Assembly: GCA_947626965.1 (NCBI GenBank)
Contig: CANQUH010000005.1
Span: forward strand, 1-59,465
Direction of reading: 5' to 3'
DNA: 59,465 nt
Source of the DNA: an uncultured Lachnospiraceae bacterium
GTDB lineage: Bacteria; Bacillota; Clostridia; Lachnospirales; Lachnospiraceae
Notes under the pieces: generated by a model
What the model saw: the letters and a program-made list of their open reading frames with translations, nothing else
Told to the model about the DNA's origin: nothing
Databases searched by the model: none
In this document: positions 27,101 to 36,293 of the stretch, one piece after another
How the letters are laid out: every line of letters starts with the position of its first letter
How positions within the stretch are numbered: position 1 is the first letter of the stretch
Position numbers and translations under genes: made by a program

Positions 27101-27972
27101 AGGAACCGACAACGGAGGAAAAAGGCATCCGGACGCGTATCTGTACTGTCTGCGGGAAAACAGAGAGTGTGTCAATTCCGAAACTTACATCAACGAAGAA
27201 GCAAAAACAGACGATTGCTGTAGAAAAAAAGATAACAATGACTTATGAGAAAAACAAGACGTTTAGCCTTGGAGCCAGCGCAAAAGGGAAACTGTCTTAT
27301 GAGACCAGTAACTACAGCGTAGCTACTGTTTCTTCGAAGGGAAAAGTGAAGATAAAAGGCAGCGGAAAGGCAGTGATCACGGTAAGGGCGGCTGCTACTG
27401 CGAAATATAAACAGGCATCCGTAAAAGTGAAACTGACTGTCAAAAAGAGAAGTCAAACGATTGCCGTCAATAGGACGATCACAAAAACTTATAAACAGGG
27501 AGAGATGTTTAATCTTGGGGCCAGGGCAGCAGGAAGGCTTACCTATCAGAGCAGCAATATAAGGGTGGCCGCCATTTCTTCGTCGGGCGTGGTAAAAATA
27601 ACAGGTATTGGGACGACAGTAATTACGGTAAAAGCAGCAGCCAATGCAAACTACAAAGCAGCGAAGACGACAGTTAAACTGACTGTCGGACTTGGAAGAA
27701 TTCTACTTGAGCCAGTGATTTCGGAAGGGAAAGGGGAACTTCTGGTTAGATGGGAAGGAAATGATCAGGTAAGTGGATATGTAATAGAATATTCTACAGA
27801 TGCGAATTTTGCATCGTCGGAAAAAAGAAATCCCAAAAAGAGCTCTACTTGGGGTAAAATTACAGGACTTCTCAGTGGGAAAACGTATTATGTCCGTATC
27901 CAGGGGGTCTGGCAAGTGAATGGAAAGCTGGTTAAAGGACCCTGGACTATTAGATCCGGCAAAGTGAAGTGA
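24136..27972 (+). CDS. LRR2: secreted EF-hand/LRR/Cys-repeat/Ig-like/FN3 protein
   Basis: Protein of 1278 residues, partner of K1 by position. Signal peptide (MKRKILAIILAGAMALQGSGW), acidic spacer, EF-hand loop DKDGSGILEADE, then 10 LRRs of the LSSLDVSSNPEL type. A Cys/His segment is followed by a second EF-hand loop (DKDGNGILDAGE) and a second block of 7 LRRs. About four further Cys repeats (KEATC..PGSQHREC..CG) come next, then two Ig-like domains and a final FN3-like domain ending GPWTIRSGKVK. The second half looks like a duplication of the first. There is no LPxTG motif or membrane anchor. AGAGGAGG precedes the ATG. It could sit on the wall as an adhesin or as a ligand for K1; both are inference. 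Confidence 0.88.
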   Translation: MKRKILAIILAGAMALQGSGWVTAAEEEILIVEESGDIESEEQDISTVSEKEDIENSEEDNLQKGNSDAKGASRSEEEAEAAKITIEELDVVDDPGYVQIQEAAEVRAGDVEINAENFPDEVFREYAEQFDKDGSGILEADEIDEVTEINLEESGVGDLKGIEFFKSLTSLNCKHNQLSSLDVSNNPSLKELECSWNELSSLDVSSNPELTNLSCWGNELSSLDVSSNPELTYLDCSDNKLSSLDVSGNSKLTNLDCSFNELSTLDVNSNSGLTYLDCSGNELRSLDVSGNPSLDDLWCSFNQLSSLDTSRNSLLTTLSCNENELSSLDVRSNAFLSWLNCEDNQLRSLDTGNNPDLRTLYCRNNQLSSLDLSQNQELYSLSCNDNILQVSAPVQMDGVWQKDLTDYVGADNLDKVTLVSEDASLSGGTVLFGSTRPTELVYQYDTEAPSLSESERQLQVILKFSDEAVCNHNMITVVDQEATCGEPGSQHRECSICGYREEPTEIPATGEHSFGEYVVVKEATTEEEGLRTRTCTVCGETESETIPKKEAPTGEVEISAGNFPDEVFREYVEQFDKDGNGILDAGEIDEVTEIDLEESGVGDLKGIEFFKSLTRLECASNQLSSLDVSSNTALEVLYCYANQLSSLDVSSNTSLKELGCSKNQLSSLDVRSNTSLEWLNCSNNQLSSLDVRNNTALKELRCQDNQLSSLDVKNNTSLSVLSCYDNRLSSLDVKNNVSLTMLNCENNQLSSLDLEQNQKLYYLTSKNNILQVSAPVQTNGIWQMNLAAYVGADNLGKVTLVSEGASLSGEMVLFSGAKPTELIYKYNTGAPALLVLGDGRQMEVTLKFPDDGGDACDHEMVTVVDQEATCGTPGTQHRECRICGYKEESTEIPATGAHSYGRTVVEKEATCSTPGSQHRECTVCGAKEASTQIPATGVHNYGKTVVEKEATCGTSGSQHRECTVCGAKEASTQIPATGIHSFGAYVTTKEPTTEEKGIRTRICTVCGKTESVSIPKLTSTKKQKQTIAVEKKITMTYEKNKTFSLGASAKGKLSYETSNYSVATVSSKGKVKIKGSGKAVITVRAAATAKYKQASVKVKLTVKKRSQTIAVNRTITKTYKQGEMFNLGARAAGRLTYQSSNIRVAAISSSGVVKITGIGTTVITVKAAANANYKAAKTTVKLTVGLGRILLEPVISEGKGELLVRWEGNDQVSGYVIEYSTDANFASSEKRNPKKSSTWGKITGLLSGKTYYVRIQGVWQVNGKLVKGPWTIRSGKVK

Positions 27973-28021
27973 CCGGGGAAATGTGAGTTCACTTATCCGA
28001 AAAAGAGATTTTTCTGCATGT

Positions 28022-28055
28022 GCAAATATCCCGCAGCTTGCTGTGGGATATTTGC
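28022..28055 (+). terminator. Terminator after LRR2, abutting promoter P2
   Basis: Almost perfect 16-bp stem: GCAAATATCCCGCAGC (28022-28037) pairs with GCTGTGGGATATTTGC (28040-28055) with one G-T pair. The last base touches the -35 box of P2, so the end of one cassette and the start of the next are packed together. Confidence 0.75.
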
Positions 28056-28084
28056 TTGATATTGTTAACGAAAGGGATTATATT
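28056..28084 (+). promoter_or_regulatory. Promoter P2 of the K2 unit
   Basis: -35 TTGATA (28056-28061), 17-base spacer, -10 TATATT (28079-28084), 75 bases before the K2 start. It shares GGATTATATTTTA with P1. Confidence 0.68.
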
Positions 28085-28158
28085 TTACTTTAGAGATTAA
28101 CTAAACAAATATTTGCAGTCGGAGTGAAGAGAAATTAACTGGAATTCAGGAGGAGAAA

Positions 28159-30660
28159 ATGGAACGGTGTTTGGGATGTATGGAACTGATCGATGATCAG
28201 GCGGAAGTATGCCCACTGTGTGGTTATTTTAAAGGGAGCGGTGTGAAAGAAGCATACTATCTGGAGCCGGGAACTGTCCTGAAGGGGCAGTATCTGCTGG
28301 GGAAGGTTCTTGGGTATGGCGGATTTGGCGTTACTTATATCGGGTATGACAATAGATTGCAGAGAAAAATTGCAGTGAAGGAATATCTGCCGAGTGATTA
28401 CGCGACGCGGAAACCGGGGACAAAGGAGCCGGTCATCTATTCGGGGGACGCGCGGGAGCAGTTTATGGCGGGCCTCTCCAGTTTCCTTGAGGAAGCGAGA
28501 AATCTGGCAGGTTTTAGCGGTATTCCGGAGATTGTGGATATTTATGACTGTTTCCAGGAAAACGGCACAGGCTATATCGTGATGGAATATCTGAAGGGAA
28601 AGACCGTGAAGGAACTGCTTGCAAGGGAAGGGAGGTTCCCTTACCAGAAGGCGGAGGAAATCATTCTGCATGTTCTGGACGGACTGGAGGCGGTACATAA
28701 AGAGGGGATCATTCACAGGGATATTGCTCCGGATAATATTTTTGTTACGGATGAAGGGGAAATCAAACTGCTGGACTTTGGAGCGGCGCGCTATGCGGCA
28801 TCGATTTATTCCAGAAGTCTTTCCGTGATCTTGAAACCGGGCTACGCACCGGAAGAGCAGTACCGGAGCCACGGACAGCAGGGAGCGTGGACGGATATCT
28901 ACGGGGTGGGTGCGACGTTTTACCGGATGATAACGGGGGAGCGTCCGCCGGAGTCGCTGGAGAGGATGGTTGAGGATGATCTGAAGAGGCCGTCGGAGCT
29001 GGGAGTGGAGATACCGCCGGAAAAAGAAGAGATTCTTATGAAAAGCCTGAAAGTTCAGATGGAAGACCGAATCCAGAGTGCGGAAGAGTTTAAGGGGGCT
29101 CTGACGAAGGTTCCGAATAAGCCGCAAAAAGAAGATAAGAAGGAGAAAGATAAGAAAGAGAAAGAGCAGATAAAGAAAGAGCAGAAAAAGGAAGACGGAG
29201 GGAACTCCGGGGGAGCAGGCGGACCAGAGAAACCGGCGGGAGGCAGGCTGTTTGTGAAGCTTGGGATCGCGTGCTGCGTTGTGGGAATCTGCGTTGTGGG
29301 ATTTTATTTTGGAAGGGACATAATCGGCGGCAATGGAAGCGCGGAGCAGAGTGAATCCATAGCACAGAGTGAGTCAGAGTCGAAAGCAGAGAGCGAGCGT
29401 CTGCAGAGCGAGGAAGAGTCAAAGGCAGAGAGCGAGCGTCTGCAGAGCGAGGAAGAATTAAAGGCAGAGAGCGAACGTCTGCAGAGCGAGGAAGAATCAA
29501 AGGCAGAGAGCGAACGTCTGCAGAGCGAAGAGGAATCAAAGGCAGAGAGTGAACGCCAGCAGAGTGAGGAAGAGTCAAAGGCAGAGAGCGAACATCTGCA
29601 GAGCGAAGAGGAATCAAAAGCAGAGAGCGAACGCCAGCAGAGTGAGGAAGAGTCAAAGGCAGAGAGCGAACGTCTGCAGAGTGAGGAAGAGTCAAAGGCA
29701 GAGAGTGAACGCCAGCAAAGTGAAGAGGAATCAAAAGCGGAGAGCGAGCGTCTGCAGAGCGAAGAGGAATCAAAGGCAGAGAGTGAACGTCTGCAGAGTG
29801 AAAAAGAGAGCGAGGCGGAATCGACAGCGCAGAGTGAAAGAGAAAGCGAGGCAAAGAGAAAGAAAGAAAAGAAAACAACATATCAGCTTCTGATTTCCAC
29901 AGAAGGGGAGCAGCAGAAAATAAAACTTCATGACAAAACCGGACTCAGTGGTTCTGAGATAACCATTGTGAAAAGGAGCGAAGGGGCGGAGAGTACTGTT
30001 TACAGCACAAAAGGGGCGGAGAATCAAGGCATTGCGGAAGCGGACGCAAACGGTCTGTATAATCTGAAAGTCACGGGAGGCCCGACAGAAGCTCCGCTGG
30101 TATATTATAACCTGAATCTGGCAGAGATGAAAGAAGTGTGGCTTGAGCAGAAGGACGGGTATGCATATATAAGTTATAAGACAAAGGATAGTGAAGAAAA
30201 GGTCACGCAGGATAAATACCGCTGCATGACATATGAATCTGCAAGGACAAGATACATACTTGCAGACAGTCTGACGATCAGGGAGGCTCCAGACAATAAT
30301 AACGGAGCAGCGCTTTCTGCGTGTTCTCTTGGGCAGGAGGTAAAGGTGTGCGGCCTGGCGAAAGGGCTGATTGAAGGCAACGAGGGAGACTGGTATATTC
30401 TGGAATTGAATTCCGGTTATGGTTTCATCAGCGCAAAGGATGATTACAGTACAGATGATAAATCAGTGGCTGACGCGGAAGTTGAGAGAGCAGAACAGGA
30501 GAAGGCGGCAGAGGAACAGGTTAATAATTGGGTTCCGACCCCAGCTCCGTCCCCGTCACCAAATTGGTATACTGGTGGAGGCAACAGTGGTGGAGGCAAC
30601 AGTGGCGGAGGTAACAGTGGCGGAGGTCAGATACATATAGTGGACGGAGGAGATCTTTGA
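28159..30660 (+). CDS. K2: receptor Ser/Thr kinase, type B ectodomain
   Basis: Protein of 833 residues. The first 330 residues are nearly the same as K1 and keep the zinc-ribbon Cys, G-loop GYGGFG, AVKEYLP, HRDIAPDN and DFG. The membrane helix lies at about 364-387. The stalk has about 11 units of 13 residues, the longest in the array. Beyond it the ectodomain differs from K1: it starts TYQLLISTEGEQQ and DKTGLSGSEITIV, and has its own SH3b-like domain (LTIREAPDNNNG...YGFISAKDDY). It ends with a Gly/Asn-rich tail (GGGNSGGGNSGGG). The protein after it is of the NGDG/SH3-like kind, as for K5. AGGAGG precedes ATG 28159. Confidence 0.9.
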   Translation: MERCLGCMELIDDQAEVCPLCGYFKGSGVKEAYYLEPGTVLKGQYLLGKVLGYGGFGVTYIGYDNRLQRKIAVKEYLPSDYATRKPGTKEPVIYSGDAREQFMAGLSSFLEEARNLAGFSGIPEIVDIYDCFQENGTGYIVMEYLKGKTVKELLAREGRFPYQKAEEIILHVLDGLEAVHKEGIIHRDIAPDNIFVTDEGEIKLLDFGAARYAASIYSRSLSVILKPGYAPEEQYRSHGQQGAWTDIYGVGATFYRMITGERPPESLERMVEDDLKRPSELGVEIPPEKEEILMKSLKVQMEDRIQSAEEFKGALTKVPNKPQKEDKKEKDKKEKEQIKKEQKKEDGGNSGGAGGPEKPAGGRLFVKLGIACCVVGICVVGFYFGRDIIGGNGSAEQSESIAQSESESKAESERLQSEEESKAESERLQSEEELKAESERLQSEEESKAESERLQSEEESKAESERQQSEEESKAESEHLQSEEESKAESERQQSEEESKAESERLQSEEESKAESERQQSEEESKAESERLQSEEESKAESERLQSEKESEAESTAQSERESEAKRKKEKKTTYQLLISTEGEQQKIKLHDKTGLSGSEITIVKRSEGAESTVYSTKGAENQGIAEADANGLYNLKVTGGPTEAPLVYYNLNLAEMKEVWLEQKDGYAYISYKTKDSEEKVTQDKYRCMTYESARTRYILADSLTIREAPDNNNGAALSACSLGQEVKVCGLAKGLIEGNEGDWYILELNSGYGFISAKDDYSTDDKSVADAEVERAEQEKAAEEQVNNWVPTPAPSPSPNWYTGGGNSGGGNSGGGNSGGGQIHIVDGGDL
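29385..29815 (+). repeat. 39-bp repeats encoding the K2 stalk
   Basis: About 11 tandem units of 39 bp (SKAESERLQSEEE with Leu/Gln exchange in the ninth or so position). Very little divergence between units, so recent expansion is likely. Confidence 0.85.
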
Positions 30661-30712
30661 CAGCGGATGAAAATCAGATAAAAAATAGAGATAGGGAAGG
30701 TGGATTATAAAA

Positions 30713-32398
30713 ATGAAAAAACTATTGATGAGAGTTTCGTTGTTTCTGATGATAATGGCAGGAGTCGTGGGAAGCGGACTGCCAGTATCGGCGGCAATAG
30801 AGACAACTTTTTTAAAACACTATTATAAATACAGTTGCGATTTGAATGGGGACGGGAAAAAGGAAACGATTGAATGTATATATGGACAGGATGGAAAAGA
30901 TCTATTATATATTAATGAGGAAAAAGTTCTGTCTGCAACTTCAAAAAACAGTAATGGGTATTTTTTGATGGACGTGAATGAAAAAGATAGATATCTGGAG
31001 ATATATGGAAGGTCAAAATATCCTGGGAAAAGTGTATTTTACAGATATAATGGAAAAAAAATGGTCGCGATCGCGGCTGGTCTTTATGGAGATGGAAAAA
31101 TTTTTAAAAGCGTGCCTGCAGAAGCACAGTACTGGGATTCTCAGCCGGGAAATGGAACATACATTGCATATATGGCATTAATTGTGGATAACCTGGATTA
31201 TAAATATATTCCTATGATGGCAAAATTCGGGAGATCAGGTAAAAAAATGATATTTTTGGCGAATGAGGAACATGAACTGGCAACAGAAACCATGAGGGAT
31301 GGTGTAATAAATTATAGTATTACTCCTAGAGCGAAGACCAGATTGCCCGCGTATAAAAAACCGTCATTAAAGGGAAATGATGAGGCTTTTACACTTGAAA
31401 AAGGAGATAAATATACGTTTCTGAAAGTGAAATTTTCATCTCCATATACTTTTGTTCAGATCATGGATTTAAAAACGGAAAAGACCGGATGGTTAATAAT
31501 GAAAACCTCGCAGTTCAAACTGGCAGCCGGAGAAGAGCAGATATCAAAACCAGAGGAAGATAACACACCGCCTCAGAAAAAAGAGCAGACAATCACAGTG
31601 AATAAAACGATTGTAAAAACTTACAGGAAAGGAGAGACGTTCAACCTTGGGGCCAGGGCGGCAGGAAAACTGACTTATAAGAGCAGCAATACAAAAGTAG
31701 CAGTTATTTCAGCATCGGGAATAGTAACAATAACAGGCTATGGAACGGCGGTGATTACAGTCAATGCGGCAGAGACTGCGGAATATAAGGCGGCAACGAC
31801 AACAGTCCAGTTGACTGTCACCCAAGGGGATGAAGTACAGCTTGTTTCTGTTACTTCGAGGAATGGTTATTTGATGATCGAATGGGAGAGAAACAGCCAG
31901 ATGAGCGGATATGAAATAAATGTAGCTCCGGATAAGTCATTTAGTTCTTATAAAAGGGGAATCGCAAGTAGTAGTCTGACGAAAACCAGTGTCTCTGGAT
32001 TGACTGTGGGAAGAACATATTTTGTCCGTATTCGGGGATACAGGCTTGTGAGTGGAAATCGGGTTTATGGCCCATGGAGCGCTGTAAAGTACTGTAAAAT
32101 AAGCAGTATAACGCTCCCGGAAGTACAGCTTATTTCTGTTACTTCACCAAAGAAAGGTTATATGAGAATTAAATGGAGGAAAAACAGCCAGGTGACCGGC
32201 TATCAATTACAGTGTTCTACCCAAAAAGAATTTGGGAATCCGAATTGGATAAATATAAAAAATAAAAACCTCGTAGAAATAGATACTCCGATAGACAGTG
32301 GAAGAGGATATTATGTTCGTATTCAGGGATATGTATCTGTGAACGGAACCAATGTTTATGGTCCGTGGAGCGCCGTAAAGTACTGTGTTGTGCGGTGA
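30713..32398 (+). CDS. Secreted NGDG/SH3-like protein with Ig-like and two FN3 domains
   Basis: Protein of 561 residues, 52 bases after K2. A signal peptide (MKKLLMRVSLFLMIMAGVV...VSAA) is followed by an N-terminal domain with the calcium-loop-like DLNGDGKKETIE, repeats of YNGKK and LYINEEK, and an SH3-like part (FTLEKGDKYTFLKVKF...TGWLIMKTS). Next come one Ig-like domain (TYRKGETFNLGARAAGKL) and two FN3-like domains, each ending GPWSAVKYC. The same N-terminal module recurs at 47014 and 48487. The ligand is unknown; position after K2 suggests a partner of that kinase. Confidence 0.82.
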   Translation: MKKLLMRVSLFLMIMAGVVGSGLPVSAAIETTFLKHYYKYSCDLNGDGKKETIECIYGQDGKDLLYINEEKVLSATSKNSNGYFLMDVNEKDRYLEIYGRSKYPGKSVFYRYNGKKMVAIAAGLYGDGKIFKSVPAEAQYWDSQPGNGTYIAYMALIVDNLDYKYIPMMAKFGRSGKKMIFLANEEHELATETMRDGVINYSITPRAKTRLPAYKKPSLKGNDEAFTLEKGDKYTFLKVKFSSPYTFVQIMDLKTEKTGWLIMKTSQFKLAAGEEQISKPEEDNTPPQKKEQTITVNKTIVKTYRKGETFNLGARAAGKLTYKSSNTKVAVISASGIVTITGYGTAVITVNAAETAEYKAATTTVQLTVTQGDEVQLVSVTSRNGYLMIEWERNSQMSGYEINVAPDKSFSSYKRGIASSSLTKTSVSGLTVGRTYFVRIRGYRLVSGNRVYGPWSAVKYCKISSITLPEVQLISVTSPKKGYMRIKWRKNSQVTGYQLQCSTQKEFGNPNWINIKNKNLVEIDTPIDSGRGYYVRIQGYVSVNGTNVYGPWSAVKYCVVR

Positions 32399-32471
32399 AG
32401 ATGACTAAAATTGTAAAAAATGAATACGTGACAGAATGCGGAGAGAGTCAGCCGTAATGCAGGAGGAGAAA

Positions 32472-34760
32472 ATGGAACGGTGTTTGGGATGTATGGAACT
32501 GATCGATGATCAGGCGGAAGTATGCCCGCTGTGTGGTTATTTTAAGGGGAGCGGTGTGAAAGAAGCATACTATCTGGAGCCGGGAACTGTCCTGAAGGGG
32601 CAGTATCTGCTGGGGAAGGTTCTCGGGTATGGCGGATTTGGCGTTACTTATATCGGGTATGACAACAAACTGCAAAGGAAGATTGCGGTGAAGGAATATC
32701 TGCCGAGTGATTACGCGACGCGGAAACCGGGGACAAAGGAGCCGGTCATCTATTCAGGGGATGCGCGGGAGCAGTTTATGGCGGGCCTCTCCAGCTTTCT
32801 TGGAGAGGCGCGGAATCTGGCAGGCTTTGGCGGTATTCCGGAGATTGTGGATATTTATGACTGTTTCAAGGAAAACGGTACGGGCTATATTGTAATGGAA
32901 TATTTGAAGGGAAAGACCGTGAAGGAACTGCTTGCAAGGGAAGGGAGGTTCCCTTACCAGAAGGCGGAGGAAATCATTCTGCATGTTCTGGACGGACTGG
33001 AGGCGGTACATAAAGAGGGGATCATTCACAGGGATATTGCTCCGGATAATATTTTTGTTACGGATGAAGGGGAAATCAAACTGCTGGACTTTGGAGCGGC
33101 GCGCTATGCGGCATCGATTTATTCCAGAAGTCTTTCCGTGATCTTGAAACCGGGCTACGCACCGGAAGAGCAGTACCGGAGCCATGGACAGCAGGGGCCA
33201 TGGACGGATATCTATGGAGTAGGAGCAACGTTTTACCGGATGATAACGGGGGAACGTCCGCCGGAATCGCTGGAGAGGATGATAGTGGATGATCTGAAGC
33301 GTCCGTCGGAGCTTGGGATGGAGATACCGCCGGAAAAAGAAGAGATTCTTATGAAGAGCCTGAAAGTTCAGATGGAAGACCGGATCCAGAGCGCGGAAGA
33401 GTTTAAGGAGGAGCTGACAAAGGTTCCGGACAAGTTGCAGAAAGAAGATAAGAAGGAGAAAGATAAGAAAGAAAAAGATAAGAAAGAAAAAGAGCAGATA
33501 AAGAAAGAGCAGAGAAGAAAAGACGGAGGGAGTTCCGGAGGAACAGGCAGACCGGAGAAACCGGCAGGAGGCAAGCTGTTAATAAAGCTTGGGATCGCGT
33601 GCTGTGTTGTGGGGATTTGCGTTGTGGGATTTTATTTTGGAAGGGATATAATCGGCAGTGATGGAAGCGAGGAGCAGAGTGAGTCCATAGCACAGAGTGA
33701 GTCAGAATCAAAGGCAGAGAGCGAACGTCTGCAGAGTGAGGAAGAGTCAAAGGCAGAAAGTGAGCGTCTGCAGAGCGAGGAAGAATCAAAGGCAGAGAGC
33801 GAGCGTCTGCAGAGTGAGGAAGAGTCAAAGGCAGAAAGCGAGCGTCTGCAGAGCGAAGAGGAATCAAAAGCAGAGAGCGAACGCCTGCAAAGTGAAGAGG
33901 AGTTGAAAGAGGAAAGCGAGGCGGAATCGACAGCGCAGAGTGAAAAGGAAAGTGAGGCGGAATCAACAGCACAGAGTGAAAGAGAGAGCGAGAAGCAGAG
34001 CGAAGCGGACGCGAAAAATCCTGCTTACCAGCTTGTATTTTCTCTGGAAGATAAATCGCAGCAGATTGCGATGACCGATGAAACCGGGATCAAAGCGGAT
34101 GAACTGATCATTAAGGATGCAGAGGACAATGTCATTTACAGCCGGGAAAATCCTGTGCAGGAAAGGAAAGTAGAGCTTACAGTTGAGGAAGGAAAGCAGT
34201 ATCATATTCAGCTGTCCAACACGAAGACGGGAGTGAAGCTGGGCTATTACAATCTTCCGCTGTCCAATGTGAAAAAACTCCGGCTGAAGGAGAAAGACGG
34301 ATATGCATACAGCATTTACCGGACAGTGGATACGAATGAAAAGGTAGATACTGAACAGTATGCGGTAAAGACATACGATGAAGAACAGATACGATACCTT
34401 ATACGTTCAGGATTATCGATCCGGAGCGTGCCGGATAATCAGGGAAATGAGCCTGTGTCTTCCCTTGATCTTGGGGATGTAGTCACAGTGTGCGGCCTGG
34501 CAAAAGGCCGGATTGACGGGGAGGAGAGAGACTGGTATTTAATCCGGACGGATGAGGGGTATGCGTATATCAGTGCGAGCGATACATATACGTCGGACAA
34601 TGAGGCGGATGTTCCTGAACCGGAGCCTGAACAGACTCCTGAGCCGGATTACACACAGTCTCAGAACTACTATACATCTCCGCAGAACTACTCCGATACT
34701 CCGCCGGCATCTGTGTCAGATGGAATTGACTGGGAAGACGGAGGAATTGTCTGGGAATAA
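32472..34760 (+). CDS. K3: receptor Ser/Thr kinase, type A ectodomain
   Basis: Protein of 762 residues, very close to K1 both in the kinase domain (all catalytic motifs present) and in the ectodomain (NPAYQLVFSLEDK, then SH3b-like LSIRSVPDNQG). Membrane helix at about 370-392. The stalk is short, with 5 units of 13 residues. The tail PEPEPEQTPEPDYTQ ends with WEDGGIVWE. ATG 32472 follows AGGAGGAG and is preferred over the upstream in-frame ATG at 32436. An LRR gene follows, as for K1. No promoter like P1/P2 is seen upstream, so it may be read from P2 through the gene at 30713. Confidence 0.9.
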   Translation: MERCLGCMELIDDQAEVCPLCGYFKGSGVKEAYYLEPGTVLKGQYLLGKVLGYGGFGVTYIGYDNKLQRKIAVKEYLPSDYATRKPGTKEPVIYSGDAREQFMAGLSSFLGEARNLAGFGGIPEIVDIYDCFKENGTGYIVMEYLKGKTVKELLAREGRFPYQKAEEIILHVLDGLEAVHKEGIIHRDIAPDNIFVTDEGEIKLLDFGAARYAASIYSRSLSVILKPGYAPEEQYRSHGQQGPWTDIYGVGATFYRMITGERPPESLERMIVDDLKRPSELGMEIPPEKEEILMKSLKVQMEDRIQSAEEFKEELTKVPDKLQKEDKKEKDKKEKDKKEKEQIKKEQRRKDGGSSGGTGRPEKPAGGKLLIKLGIACCVVGICVVGFYFGRDIIGSDGSEEQSESIAQSESESKAESERLQSEEESKAESERLQSEEESKAESERLQSEEESKAESERLQSEEESKAESERLQSEEELKEESEAESTAQSEKESEAESTAQSERESEKQSEADAKNPAYQLVFSLEDKSQQIAMTDETGIKADELIIKDAEDNVIYSRENPVQERKVELTVEEGKQYHIQLSNTKTGVKLGYYNLPLSNVKKLRLKEKDGYAYSIYRTVDTNEKVDTEQYAVKTYDEEQIRYLIRSGLSIRSVPDNQGNEPVSSLDLGDVVTVCGLAKGRIDGEERDWYLIRTDEGYAYISASDTYTSDNEADVPEPEPEQTPEPDYTQSQNYYTSPQNYSDTPPASVSDGIDWEDGGIVWE
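33700..33900 (+). repeat. 39-bp repeats encoding the K3 stalk
   Basis: Five tandem 39-bp units of SKAESERLQSEEE, then the AESTAQSE pieces seen also in K1. Confidence 0.8.
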
Positions 34761-34796
34761 AAACAGACAGGATTTGTATCGGGAGGGAGTCAGGCT

Positions 34797-36214
34797 ATGA
34801 AAAAGAAAACAGTCATGGCGATGTTGATCATGTCAATGATGCTGCCGGGAACGGCAGCATCAGCAGAACAGCCAGGTGATCTGATTTGTGTGCAGTCGGG
34901 GGAAGTATCCGGAATAACAGAATCTGCCGGCGAAGAAAGTGCGGACGAGTATTTCATTCCGGGAGAAGAATCGAGTATTTTACAGAACTGACTTCTCTGG
35001 ACTGCTCTTCCTGTGAACTCGCCAGTCTGGATATAAGCCATAACACGGCTCTGGAAGTATTGAACTGTTCCGGCAGCAGATTAACCAGCCTAGACATAAC
35101 ACAGAATCCATCCCTGGAAAAATTATTCTGCGGCAATAACCAGCTGGCTATTCTGAATGTAAGCGGCAATCCGGCTCTGCAGATCCTGACCTGCGATAAA
35201 AATCAGCTGACCAGTCTGAATATAAATAATACCGCGGAACTGTACTATCTGGGCTGTTCCGGAAATCAGTTAAAAGCGTTGGATGTAAGCCAGAGTCCGG
35301 CTCTGCAGATTCTGTTCTGCGGGGACAATCAGCTGACCAGCCTGGATGCGGGACAAAATCCGAAGCTGAATATTTTGTCAGGTACGAGCAGTCTCCATAT
35401 AGCCGCGCCTGTCAATGACAGCGGTGTGTGGCAGATGAATCTGGCGGATCTCATCGGAAAAAATAATCTGAGGAGAGTGACTCTTGCCACGGGAGGAACT
35501 TCTTTGTCAAAAGGAATTGTGACCTTTACGGGGGATGAAGCGCCGCAGGCGCTGGAGTACAGATATAATACCAAGGGTCCGGCGCTCAGCGGAGGCAGCC
35601 GTCTGCTGCATGTCAGACTGACATGGGATGTTCCGGCAAAAGAGCCGGAAACTCCAGGCGGAGATGAGACAACGCCGGGAAAGAAGCAGCAGACAATCAC
35701 TGTGAATCAGATAATTATGAGAGCGTATAAGAAGAATGAAATCTTCAGTCTTGGAGCGAAAGCAAAGGGGAAACTGACCTACAAAATCAGCAATACAAAA
35801 GTAGCGATTGTTTCCGCGGCAGGAAAAGTAAAGACTGTGGGCTACGGCGAGGCTGTGATTGCAATAAATGCGGCGGCCACTGAGGAGTATGAGGCCGCGG
35901 CTGTGAAAGTCAGGCTGATTATCGGTCCCGGGGCGGTCAAATTCAGTTCCGTCACCTCGCCTAAAAAGGGAAGTCTGCAGTTTAGATGGACGTATAACAG
36001 TCAGGTAAGCGGATATGAACTGAACTGTTCGGCGGATAAGAATTTTACGAGCATAAAAAAAGGAACCGCAAAAGGCAGCAAAAATCTGGCAGGCAGTATC
36101 AGCGGTCTGAAAAGCGGGGGAATCTATTATGTCCGTATCCGGGGATACAGGCTTGTGAGCGGGAAGAAGATTTATGGCCCGTGGAGCGCCGTGAAGTACT
36201 GCAAGGTAAGATAG
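34797..36214 (+). pseudogene. LRR3: LRR/Ig-like/FN3 surface protein, frameshifted after the signal peptide
   Basis: Signal peptide frame: ATG 34797 to TAA 34991 (MKKKTVMAMLIMSMMLPG...ADEYFIPGEESSILQN). The LRR frame, offset by 2 and open from 34886, becomes family-like at about 34968 (IEYFTELTSLDC). It then carries 6 LRRs, an Ig-like domain and an FN3 domain ending GPWSAVKYCKVR. In LRR1 and LRR2 an EF-hand module of about 50 residues lies between signal and LRRs; here only ADEYF, similar to its start (FPDEVFREY), is left. A deletion with loss of frame near 34955-34990 explains this. The C-terminal part may still be made only if frameshifting or an internal start occurs. A sequencing error cannot be excluded. 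It follows K3. Confidence 0.72.
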
Positions 36215-36242
36215 TGCTTTTCCCACAGGTCTGTTTTACATA

Positions 36243-36285
36243 CACAATCACTTTGCAGGCAGGGGTTTTATGCCAAAAGATTGTG
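36243..36285 (+). terminator. Hairpin between LRR3 and promoter P3
   Basis: CACAATC (36243-36249) pairs with GATTGTG (36279-36285), with further pairing of TTT/AAA and GGCA/TGCC inside. It lies just before P3, mirroring the terminator-promoter arrangement at 28022-28084. Confidence 0.5.
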
Positions 36286-36293
36286 CGATTTCA

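Noticed and set aside
22756..33900. Regular 39-bp repeats as a CRISPR array
   Set aside because: The repeats are contiguous, in frame and coding, with no spacers and no cas genes.
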